A stretch of 64,000 nucleotides of DNA from Klebsormidium nitens (lineage: Eukaryota; Streptophyta; Klebsormidiophyceae; Klebsormidiales; Klebsormidiaceae): the NCBI GenBank assembly GCA_000708835.1, contig DF237276.1, positions 38,195-102,194 of the forward strand, written 5' to 3'. Positions 25,013-37,000 of the stretch are shown piece after piece. A program made the position numbers and the translations under genes. The notes below the pieces were generated by a model. It ran no database searches. It was not told the DNA's origin and saw nothing but the letters and a program-made list of their open reading frames with translations. The number at the start of each line of letters is the position of its first letter. Position 1 is the first letter of the stretch.

Positions 25013-28000
25013 ATGGAACCACAGAGCTCAAAAACGCTTTTGACGGAGGTGACGCGCAGTCAGAGCCAGCAGGGGAAGCAGAAGCGAGCGTTCATGACGG
25101 CCCTGCGGCACACCTTCAAGTACGACAGCCTGGCAGCGGATGCTGACGTCACCTCGGACAGCGACGATGCGGCGAGCTCCCCCGCTGACGACCGGAGGCG
25201 AGCGTTACCAAAAGAAATGAGCGGTCCAATGGGAAGCGGGAAAGGGCCCCCGGTGGCGGAGGGGGATGGACTGAAAGTGCAGCATTTGAGCAGAGTGCAG
25301 AGCAGGAGGGAGTCGCGGATGTCGACAGCAGGGACACGTGGCAGGCTGTCAGTGGCCTGGCAAGATGAGTTGGAGCCGAGACGGAGCTCGGAGGGGGGTG
25401 GTGAGAAGCGGAGGCCCGCTAGTGAGAGCTCTGGGGTGCGGGGACTAAGGGAGAGTTCGGCGTCGGAGTTTGATCTTCCCCCAGAAGGGAGCGGTTTGAG
25501 AGACCGGCGGAGGGGTGGATCGTCTGGGGATCTGCAAGCGGTTGTCCGGCGGTCCGAAAAGTGGTCGAGTGAAAAGTCTGACAATGGGCGGTCCGATGGG
25601 GTCAGGCGGTCCGATGGGTCCAGAAACGGGTGGTCCGAAAATAGTCAGTCCAAAGTGTCCGAAGAAAGGCGCTCTGACCAGTCTGGAAACGGCGGGTTTA
25701 CAAGGTCCAATGGCAGGCGGTGCAAGTTGTCCGAAAAGGGGCGCTCCAAAAGGTCCGGAAGCCGGCGGTCCGAAGGGTCCGAAAAAGGAAAGCCCGAACT
25801 ACGTTCGCCGGTTCGCTCCGCAGGGTCAGCGTCCGTAAACAGTGTCCGAACTGCGTCGGCGCCGGGCGCCCAAATTTCGGACGGTGTCAAGCTCCCCGTG
25901 CTCGTACAAGCTGGAAGGGCTGAACACACAAACTCACGGAACGCCAGCACTCCCTTGATGCTGGAAAGCGTTCTCAGCAAGATCGCAAGCGACGCAAACG
26001 AGAACGAGGCAAACCAAATTGCGCAGCTCGATAACATTGCAAAAACCAGAGAGGCCGGATTTAGAAACAACGCCTGGGCGCCTGAGTTTGAGCCCCTAGC
26101 GAGCCTGGTTCAGAGCCCCGGTTCTAAAGTGCCGCGGTTGCAGCTCCCTGGGGGGGTCGTAAGTAAAGGCGACCGGGTAAATGAGAGTGGATGGCTGGAG
26201 TGGCGCATCTTGGAGGAGATGCGGGCAAAGGTGGTGAAGGAAACGAAAGAGCGCGCAGGGAGCCCGGAGTTCTACCGGGAGGTTAGGAAGGTGAGTTGAT
26301 TCAGCGATTCGGGCAGTATTCATGGGACGCGCAAGTAGAGTGACATTCTTCAGGGAGATCAGGAAGGTAAGCTGCTTCATGGATGTCGTACGTGTTTATT
26401 GATTTTGGGAGAGCGCCAGAGCAGGTTTTTTGGGGATCGGTGAAGGATAGATACATGCCTAACGTTGCGTCAGGATTTGAACACCGGCCCAACAGCGCCC
26501 TTTGTTGGAAGGTGGCGTTCGACAGATGTCATTGTTGTGGAGAGGACGACAGCAGGGCACTTTCGGAACGTGTACCAGCCTTTGTTCCAGCCGGTTCGCT
26601 CGGAAGCAAGCGCAAGAAAAGAAAAGCTGGTCGACTATGAAACTTAGAGTGCTGCGCCAACAACCATCGTTCGACATGAATCATAATAGCATGGCCACGT
26701 TCCGAAAAGCACACTCTCAGACGGGTGGGACAGGCCTGATCAAAACAATAAACGGTCTTTTGATACGGTCGTCGCCTTCAAGCCACAGGGATTTTGAGGC
26801 CCTGTAGATGAAACTGTTTGATTCGATCTGGGTGCAGGAGTCGAAGGAGTGGGTAGACGCCAAGGAGGTTGAATTTAAGAAGGAGCTTCGCAGGGCCTCT
26901 CCAGGTCTGCTGGAGCAACGGGAGGAGGAGTTCCTGGAGACGCACTCGCACATCATCAGGTGCGGGAATCAGGATAGTCCAACGTTGGAACGTTTTGGGT
27001 CACGGTTTTCAAGCGCGGAGACGCAGGGTTCTTACACCGCCTAATCCTCTTTCTGGTACGAGGAGGGTCTTTGTGGACATCAAGCCGTCCGAATTTTCTT
27101 CGGATCTAAAATTGGAACCCGGAATGCTAGTATTTGAGGCTCTGCTAATTACCCGAAAGAGTCTTGGAACACCGGAGATTGACATCCAAAGTGCTGCCGA
27201 GCTGGCAGTTGAAACTGCAGTTAGCCGCTATCCCTGCAGTTCCTTTCAGCGGATCATATCAGCGGTGATGTGCTGTGATGCGGCATCTGCTTTCAGTGAT
27301 GTTCTGGAACCACGATAACGCGTTGTTTCAAGCCACGATTGGGCTTCGTAAGTCCGCGTTCATCTTGCCGGGGGATTGGAGCAGGATTTTGAGTCCCTGA
27401 ACCCTTCATTCTGATTCCGCAAACACTGACATCAGGGATTCTGAAGCCTTAAACCCTCAAACCCTGGCGCGCAGCGAGTCGAAGAGCGCGCCGCTGCTGC
27501 TGCGCCACATCGCCCACCGCGAGCAGGCGATGCAACTGGAGGCCAAGCGGCTCTTCGACTGGGCGCTCACCAAGGTGAGCGCAGCACTCCGCCCAAATCG
27601 TCTCGCCTTTTCTAGCATCCATGAGTTGCTTATCTCAACAGCGGTTGCTTTGGAGCTAGAGCTTCTCTTCTTGCGCTTGCAAGTCTTGCGAATTTGAGCA
27701 TGTGGGCTGGAGGCCTGAGCGACTCTTTGACTAGGGGATCATTGAAGTAAGCGTGGCACTCCGGCAAAATGCTTTGATTTCTGCTTTTGAATGCTTTGGG
27801 TTGCTCTTGAATTCTTGTGTCATTTGGTGGAATCATTCTTTCCGCTTTTATGTCTGGAGAGACACGAAGTCAAAAAACAGGTTGGCTGAAGATTAAGCGG
27901 CTCTGAATCAGGACTCACAAGGGTAGAAACGGCATTCCGTCAGAACCTCCATAAATCTCGTCCTTATACTCTTTGATTACAATTGAGAGTCGTACTTTTC

Positions 28001-31000
28001 TCCCAAAGGTCATGTCGTGCTTATGACTCGAAGACGCACGCTTTCGAGGAGCATACGGGATGGATTTCAAGCAACTCTTTGCGTCATGAAAATAAGCGCA
28101 CACTGAAAGCTGTTCCGACCTTTTTCAGGTACACGCCAAAATGAAGCGTCGGCTGATGAAGCGCGCGCTCGCAGAGCTGTCCAACAACGCGCAGACCGCC
28201 AAAGCACGGACGAAAAGCGCGCGTTCCGTTCACGGAATGAAGCCGGAAGCGGAAGCGGAACGGGATGAAGAGTGGACCATTCTGGGCGATGAAGAAAACG
28301 AGGCTGGAACGGCGAGCGTTTCACGCCCAAGAATGGAGCTGGCCTCATCCCAGAGTCCGGTTAGCGCGGGTTATCGTAACCCTCGAAACCGGTCGCCGGA
28401 AGAGGGTGGGTTCCTTGGCCGCAGCGGCGACCAGGAACCGTTGGAACTCGCTTTCGGCGTCACCGACTTGTCCGTCGTAGCTGCCGTCGGGGCGCAGGTT
28501 GACCAAACTCAGAACGATTGCAACGAGTCGGAACGAGATCGGAGAGGGGGGGAGCTACCTCTGGAAAAAAACGCGTTGGGTTACAGTGAGCCGGATGCGA
28601 AGCTGGAAGCGCAACCTAGATTAACAGCACACGTTTCGGGCGGGACGGGGCGAGCGGTTGATGTTGACCTGGACACAGGGTTCGAAAGTGTCGTTTTTGA
28701 GGGGCTTTTGGACTGCGCAGACGAAGCGGGGAGTTGTCAGTCTGAAAAGGGCTTTGAGTCGGACCCGGTTGGGGCTGACGTCATGACCATGGCAACGGCC
28801 GGCCCCGCGAGCCGCGCGCGCGCCAACCCGACGCGGTCGCCGAAGAGTCAGGAAAGCGAGGGGGTTGCCTCAAGTTTGGAGGAACGAGGAGAAGGGAGTA
28901 GAGAGGAGCCGGGAACGAAGTCCGATGGAACTAGTACGAGGGGAAGGCTTTCCGCGGCGGAGCGGCCGCACTCCGTCGGTCTACAACCGGAATCTGCAGA
29001 GGGAGCGTCCCCTGCAGATTCGTCCGGAGACGGGAACGACACGCTGCTTAGAGGTAAATCTGGAAGCGCCAACACAGCGGAGGTTATAATGAAAGCCGAG
29101 AGCGAACGAGCTTTGGAGGAGAAGAGGAGAAGCGAGGTCTTTGGAGCGGAAAAGGAGAGTCGGGGCGATCTTGCGCCCGAGACAGGGCGGCCGGACTCCG
29201 TCGTCAAAAAGCAAGCGGACAAGGATTCCGATGTGGGGGGAGAGATGAATGCAGTGGGCGGAAGCGAGACGTCGGAAGAACGGCCGGTTACGTCGTGGGG
29301 GTTTCAGCCAGGGTTTGGGGTGCGCACGCGCGCAGAAAGCCGACGGTCCAGCCGACGAGTGACACGTGGCATTCGGACGGCACCCGCGCCGTCCGTCGCG
29401 GCCGCCCTCGAGGGCGCTGACGTCAGGAGGGCGTCAGAAAGTGTTGCAATCCGGCTGTTGGCCGATGTCATTGAGTCCTCTGTTCAGTTAGCGGAGCAGT
29501 TTGAAACGTCTGCAAAAGAAATTGACACCACGCCTTATCTTCTGACGGAGGCCAGTCTGTTGGCCCAGTCCCAGTGTCAAAGCGGCGGGGGCGACCGGAG
29601 TCTTGCGGACGCCCTGCAGAAGGGATCAAGGCAAAAGAAAATTGACACCGAGACGGATCTTCTGACTAAGGGCACTCTAGAAGCCCAGTCGCAGCGTCAA
29701 ATCGCCGAGAAACTGTCGCGGCTGGTGCAGCTTTCGTACTTAGCGAAGTGCAGTGAGCTGGACATCGTTCCGCTCAGCCGGCTCCGGTCTCAGGTGCGGA
29801 ATCCGCTCTGCAATCTTGCGCACTGCCAGTTAGGCCCGAAACACGGGCAGGCCCTGGCTTTTTGCCTCCAGATTAACCCCACGGTTACCGCGCTAAACCT
29901 GGAAGATAACGAACTCGGCAGCGAGACGGTGCGGCAGCTGGTGAGTTCCGTTGTCGGGACGAAGCGGATAACGGAACTGGACCTGTCGCGGAACGATATC
30001 GGCTGGGAGGGCGCGGAAGCGCTCGCGCGGCTTTTGGAGAACTCGCCTGCGGTAGAATCGCCGGAGACTGTGCAGACGTTTGTGCGGGCGTTTGAGAGCA
30101 GAAGGAGCACGGAGTCCGGCGTAACAGCGGAACGGATCGACGGAAAGGAGATGAAGGCGGGCGACCGGAATGCTTGCGGACAACTGTCTGTCGAAGATGA
30201 CTTTCTGGGGACCGTCGAAGAGTGGGGTTTTACGAGCGGAACCGGAAGGTTAACGGACAGCCGCGGAACGGAAGCAAGCGGAGAGCATCTGTCGGCTCTC
30301 GAAAAACGGGAGTATCAGAGGCCGCAGGGCATTCCGGCGGTCGTGCGGTTGAGTTTTCCCGCCGGAATCCCAGCGGTGGTTCCGCTGGTTGCGGGGCCGG
30401 AACGGAGCAGAAGCGCCAGGCACAACTCAATCGCAACTAGCGTCAGCTTTGCAGAAGGGCCCGAAGGCGACGCTCTCCAAAAACAGCCGCCGGGATCGTG
30501 CATTCCGTTGACCGTTGAAGGTGACATTTTGGGCGGAACTGACCTCGCAATCGGGCAGGACAGAAAGACGTCAACGGAGGCAACGGAGAGGCGAAGCGGT
30601 GAGGGGGGCCTAGAGAATAGTCGAACCTCGGATGTGGCACCACGTGGCCCAATTGACGGTGCAGAAGAGGAGGAGTGGCCGTTGGAGCCGCACGAATGGG
30701 TTGACACGGCCTCTCTGCGGCGGCTGACTGACGTGGAGCTCACAGAGGCCGACACGTGGCTCGAGCCTGAAGCACCGCCGCAGCCGGTCACCGAACGGGT
30801 CGCGCCGAAGAAGAAAGTGAGGATGGCAGTCAGGGTTTCGGGAAATTCCCGGCGGTTCACCCGGCGGAAAACCTCGATGGGACCCATTCCGGCGGCAACC
30901 ACCGTGCTGGAGGCACCGGAACCGGAACCGGAACCGGGAAAGTCTGTCGAACCCTCCTTGCTTCCAGTTCTGAGCCGGTTAACCTTGACCGGGTGCAACA

Positions 31001-34000
31001 TCGGGAACAAGGGGGCGTCGTGCCTGGCGGAGGTGTTAACGACTCACCGCTCGCTAACCTACCTGGGTCTGGCCGGAAACGAGATCGGGGACCAAGGGGC
31101 GTGCGCTCTGGGGAGCATGCTGTTCAGGAACGATACGCTATTGGAGCTGGATTTGAGCTGGAACATGGTCAGGGCACTGGGGGCGCAGGCCATCTCTCTG
31201 GGACTGGAAAACGTGAGCCCACTTTACATCGATCTGTGCCAATCCACTGAGTCCATGTTTGTCGTACACCGACTTTCAAAATCGTGATGCGGATAGGGTC
31301 ACTTCACAAAACGGCTGAGGTCGAGAACACTGCCGATCCACACATTCTGCCAGTAACCAATCCATCAAACAAGTTCCAGGTCTTTGTTTCCTTTGACTTT
31401 ATTGCTTTGTGGGCACTTTCTGAGAGCAAGACACGTTCTTTCTTCACTAGCTTTGAACACCCCTTCGAAATTCCGCATGTCGGAGACGTTGAATCCCTTC
31501 TTGCTTAGGGATGTTGGGTTCTGACTCGTCGGAAAGGAACTTCGTTGCAATTGGATTCAACTGTCTTCTTCTTCTTCTTCTTCTTCTCTTTGATCCTTAT
31601 CTTCCGCCATCTAACAACATCTTTTCCTTTCCTATTGTTCTCAACGTCTCCACATCTTGTGTTTTCGACGTCCATACATGTAATCCAGCTAAGTACAAAA
31701 GAGATCACACAACCAACACGTTTGCGAAGTTCGTCTTAGGAAGATGCGCTCGTTTTGGGTTCAAAACGCGCATTGTTCTTTGCGCGCAGAACCGCGCGCT
31801 TCGCGCGCTAAACCTGGACTGGAACGGCCTCGAGGACGAGGGCTGCCAGTACCTCGGCGTCATGCTGACGTCAAACCGCGCGCTCGCGGACCTGCGCCTA
31901 AACCACACGCGCTGCGGGCCAGCTGGCGCTCTCCTATTGGCCGAGGGCGTCGCGCGCAACGTAACGCTGAAACGCCTGGAGCTGAAGGGGAACCCTATAG
32001 GGGACGACGGCGGGCGGCACTTGCTGACTGCGCTGCAATCGAACAAGGTTCTCGAGACGATCCAAATGGAGGGGAGTAACCTGAGCGTTAAAAGCCACGG
32101 CCAGGAGCGGTTCAACTTCAAGTCCCCGGAGGGGCACTACAAGCTAAACCTCGCAAACCCGGTGGACCGCGCGGTCGCGTCGCGGCTGTGCGCGCTCGAG
32201 GCGCAGAGCGCGGCCGCGCAAGCCGCGCTCGCGGCCGCGGAGGGCGGCAAAACCTCGCGACCGCAGAGCCCGGAGACAGCGGAGGAACGCGCCCCGGTTA
32301 CTGCGCCGGTTAGCTGCTGGCGGGAAACCAAGCTCAATAACTACCCGGTTAAGGGATCCCCGGGCGCGAAGAAGTGGCCGGAGAAGATGCCCAAGAAAGG
32401 CGTGCTCGAGTTCGACTATGTCGCCTTCCGGGGGGGGCATTCTCAAGCGGAGCTGACCCCCCTGGACCAGAAGGATTTGGAGGACTTGTGCGAGCAGCTG
32501 TCCAGAGCGACGGTGTCCAACTTTGAGCGACTCAGCTTTGTGCGGCTCTTTGCGTCGAGTTGCTACTTCCGGAGCCAGCAGGTGGGTTTCGACACCCTTC
32601 CCTAGATCGTTTCAATCCTATCATCGAAGGAAAACAGATAATCGTCAAGGGATCTTATGCAATTGTTGGAGCCAGCCTCGAGAAACTGTGGCTCTTCGCG
32701 TGGAGCTGCTTCTCCGTAGCCAGCAGGTGGGTGCCGAAGAAACGGCTTTCCTAGTTTGTTTTACGCATCACCTTCTCATACATTATATGATTCTTGAAAA
32801 GTGACATTCTTTGATTCAGGCCAATCTTCCCTCAAAGACTCAAAAAGTGCGGCTCTTCGCCTTGAGCTGCTATACCCTGCTGCCTTCCACAATAATCTGC
32901 TTCTTATTAAGCAACTCTCTCCTTGGCTCGTTTCAAGTACGCCTCTTCATGCTTCATTCGCTATATCCAAAATGTCATTAGTCCTTGCTTCGTACAATTC
33001 GCTGCCTCTGTATCTGTCTATGAGGATTTCACCATCCGCTGAAAGATTTCTGGAATTGTGCCGCAGGCCGCGCGGTTGCTGCAGACGTTCAACCCCGGCG
33101 AGGAGCGCGTGCGCGCGAGCATTCTTCTGTTCTGCCGGCTGGTGGATATGGAAGAGTTTGACGCCGTGCTGGGCGTCATGATCCGCCAGGAGCAGCGCCA
33201 GGCCGTGGACCGCCTCGGGGTGCACTACTATTTCCGCCAGGTGCGCGCGCGCGTGTGTTTTTGGCAATTTGTTTTCTTAGAAAAAACAAGAGATTTCAAG
33301 TACTTAGAATATAGTAGAGGGAGACTGATCCGCCAGGAGCAGCGCCAGGCCGTCGACCGCCTCGGCGTGCCCTACTGCTTCCGCCGGGTGCGCTTGCGCG
33401 CGTGTTTTTGGCAATTTGTTTCCTAGAAAAAACAAGAGATTTCAAGTACTTAGAATATAGTAGAGGGAGACTGATCCGCCAGGAGAGCGCCAGGCCGTCG
33501 ACCGCCTTGGCGTGCACTACTATTTCCGCCAAGTGCGCGCGCGCGCGCGCGGATTCAGCGAGCAATGTCAAGGAATCATTTGGAGAAAGCATAACTTGCA
33601 AGGTTTACGGGATTTTCGCATAGTAACGCGCAAGTGATTCGTCAGGGGCAGCGCCAGGCCGTCGATCGCCTCGGCGTGCACTACTACTTCCACCAGGTGC
33701 GTGCGCGCGTGTCTGGCGGAAGGATTCGCCACGGAATTACAAGGTTTCTGGAGTGGCACCTTCTTTTTAGTTTTTGATTGGCAGAGTCAGCTCAGGACAG
33801 CCAAGCTGCTGGGCCTTTTGTCAATTGGCAAAGCTTTGGAGATTGAAACGGGACGAAAAGGAAATTCGTCCAAAACACATTCGGATTCTGGAAATGAACT
33901 GTGTGAAACTATCGTTCATAGAGAAACCCTACCGGGTCCCGAGCACTACGAGCTCAATTTGGTGCGATGATGGCGGCGGAGCTGCTGAAGCTTCTGGAGA

Positions 34001-37000
34001 TTTGCACTGATGAATAGCTTTTTGGGAAGAAACGAATGTCAATCTTCAATTCCCAGGGCAACCCCACCGGTCACTACGAGCTGAGTTTGGTTCTGCAAAC
34101 CGACGCGATGATGGCGGCGAAGCTCCTGGAGCTAACTTAGTCTGTAATTCCGGAAGCAACGAATCTCAATATCTTACTTTTTACAGCTAAAAAATTTATG
34201 GATAATCCTCTCCTCAGGGCAATCCTACCGGTCACTACGAGTTGAGTTTAGTTCTCCAGACCGACGCGATGATGGCGGCGAAGCTGTTAGAGCTCGCGGT
34301 GGATGAGGGCGCGCGCCTCAACTGGCGCAACGTGCAGTACCGCGGCCGCGTGACGCACGCGGCGTTCGGCGCGCCGGAGGAGTGGGGGCACAAGGTGCCC
34401 AACCAGGGAGTTCTCAGGTGGGATAGGAACTCACTGGTCAAGAGATAATGAACGCCAGAGATGTGCGTGCACGAACCGAAACGTCAGTGACGAAGGTCTG
34501 ATGTCATTCAGTGGGTTTCAAAGGATAAATGAGGCACTTCGTTGCGCGCGGAGAAGTGGGGGCACAAGGTGCTCAATCAGGGGGTTCTCCGGTGGGTGAA
34601 GACGTGGTTAAGGGGCCACCAAAAACAAGATCCTCAGTAAGATAGATGCAAAAGTTCTAGGACTGCTGCTGTTTCGTGGGCTTTGAAATTTGATGCTGTT
34701 TCATGTCGACGCGCGCTGGATTGGGGGCACAAGGTGCCTAACCAGGGGGTTCTCAGATGAGATAAGACGCGGTTAGAGTAGATTCTAACAAAAAATGGAT
34801 GATTGCGAAACATTTGGGAGTGCGATCGTTTCGAGGCACTCCGGAAAGGTGGGTGCACAAGGTGCCAACCAGGGGGTTCTCAGGTGGATTAGAAAGTGGT
34901 CAACGAAAACCGAACACCTGAAAAGCAAGAAACGAGCTTGTCTTTGAAACAAGTGAAACTCTCTAGGCCGCTATTCTGACTTGTGGCTCTTTGGAGGAGT
35001 CGGGGCACTAAGTGCTTAACCAGGGGGTTCTGAGTTCAGTTATACCTTGTTCAGGGTTACTTTTGCTGGGAGTAAATTGTCTATAAGATGATTACGAGAG
35101 GTCGTAGACTGTTTCGCGGCGCGCTGAAGGAGTAGGGGCAGAAGGTGCCTGACGAAAGGGTGCTCAGGTCCGGTAAGAGGAACGAGGTTGAAGGAACGAG
35201 AACACCTGAAAACAACGTCTTTGAGTTGATTGTGGATCTTTTGGATTGGGTTGGTATGGCCGCGTGAGTTCTGGGCGTTGAGGCGATCGCCACGGAGGAA
35301 GCGACTCCGCTTCAAATGATGGACGCAGCACAGGAACGTAAGCAGCTTCTTGACAAAGTCATGAAATCCTCCAAAGGCGAAACACGGCTCGGAAAGACGA
35401 CCTTATTCTTCATGCAGGTTCGACTTCACCTCCTTCATGCCGCCCCCCGCGGCCGCGCAGGCGCTTCCCGACGACGAGCTGCGCGCGTTCCTCGCGCGCG
35501 CGGGCGTCGACGACGCGCTGAAGGCGACGGAACTGCGCGTGTCGCTGCTGCGCGCGCACAGCACCAAGCTCTGGCTGACGTCAGACCAGGCGGTGTCGCT
35601 GGTGCGGATGTTTGCGAAGAGCGACGAGCGGGTGGAGATCGCGGTCATAGCGTATGCGCGCATCCTGGATAAGCGGCGGTTCTGGAAGGTATGAACGGCA
35701 TAGCTGCTTCGTTTTTTGAGATGCAATGTCACTCACGCTTACCTAGCGGCTGACTGAATCGCTTACACTTGCGACTTATTGCAATTCACGATACAATTCT
35801 TTCTGAGGCTGAACCATTTTCAGCGCGTCAGGGATGGTTGGTAACAATGTCCATTTCAGAGAGTGCTTGCTTGTTTGAAGGAAGCTCACAAGTAACTTCT
35901 GCTCGATTGAAGCAAAGTCAACCAATTCTTCAGTCTGAAATAGGACCACGAAAAAGCAGCGGATGAGTGGCTACAGAGATGCATTCAGCCTTCAGTTAGT
36001 CGCCGTAAAACAGTATCAGAATATGAAGATTGTTCGCACAAGCTGGGATGTAGACTCAGTCAAGCCGGCCGAAATATTTCGAGCAATCTCAAACTCTCGA
36101 CAGTCTCCTTCTCTGTAAGCATTTGACCTTTCACTTCTTCGCTAACAAAGCATTGAGATGACCTGCAAGAATGGGAGATGACAAAGCTATACAAGAAAGT
36201 CCTGTAGATCCTCTTGGTTCCCTGCACAAAAAAGCCGGGTTTTGCAAAACACATCGGAAGAGTACACTCAGCCTTTTCTCCGGCACAGAAACCTTTTCTG
36301 CTTTTGCCGTCAGGTGCTGTACGAGCTGAACGGGGTGGAGCATTCTTACGCGACCTACCGGTTGGGCTTCCCGGTCGTGTTCGACAAGAAGCACGTGACG
36401 ATGCACTACAGACTGGACTGTAACAACCCGGAGCACCGCGCGATCGCCCAGGTGCGTGTTTTGAAATCTACGGTCCTTCTGCAATGTGTTGGCAGTTCCA
36501 AAATTTTGCACATTACTAAGACTTTAAAGTTTCTCGTTCACCACAGTCCTTGACGCCTACACCAGACAGGATGTCTTGCTGACCATTCTAAAAAGAACGC
36601 ATCCCGGCAAGCGATTTTGGAAAGAACGCAACTTGTCAAACTGACTATCGGCTTCTGTGTTGAATTCATTTTCAAACCAGCATGCAGCTTCTGTTGCCTC
36701 CATCAATCTTGTCTTCGGCGGTCTTTTGAGAAACTTGCTCAAGTATACATATGCATCGTTTAGGCAGCCCTCTTGTGTAAGAAAAATGTGAAATTATCCT
36801 TTCTTTCAAGACTCTCCGTTCAAGAACGGACCTGGTTTGCAAACATTGTTTTCTTCCCGGAAATTGGTCAAGATACCAAACAAAGACCGACAGAAAGGCG
36901 ACCTCAGTAGCCCTTTTCGCGCGCGCAGAGGCTGGTCGGGTTCGCTCAGCGATCGCCCAACTACCAGACGTGGCACAACGTCATGATTGGCGGGAAGCGG

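Noticed and set aside
30315-31010. Long antisense open frame opposite LRR gene exon 4
   Set aside because: Shadow of a GC-rich coding exon; its translation is low-complexity and the plus frame carries clear leucine-rich repeats.
33140-33560. CRISPR-like appearance of regularly spaced repeats
   Set aside because: Repeats contain exon sequence and intron flank, spacers are not unique, and the genome is eukaryotic.
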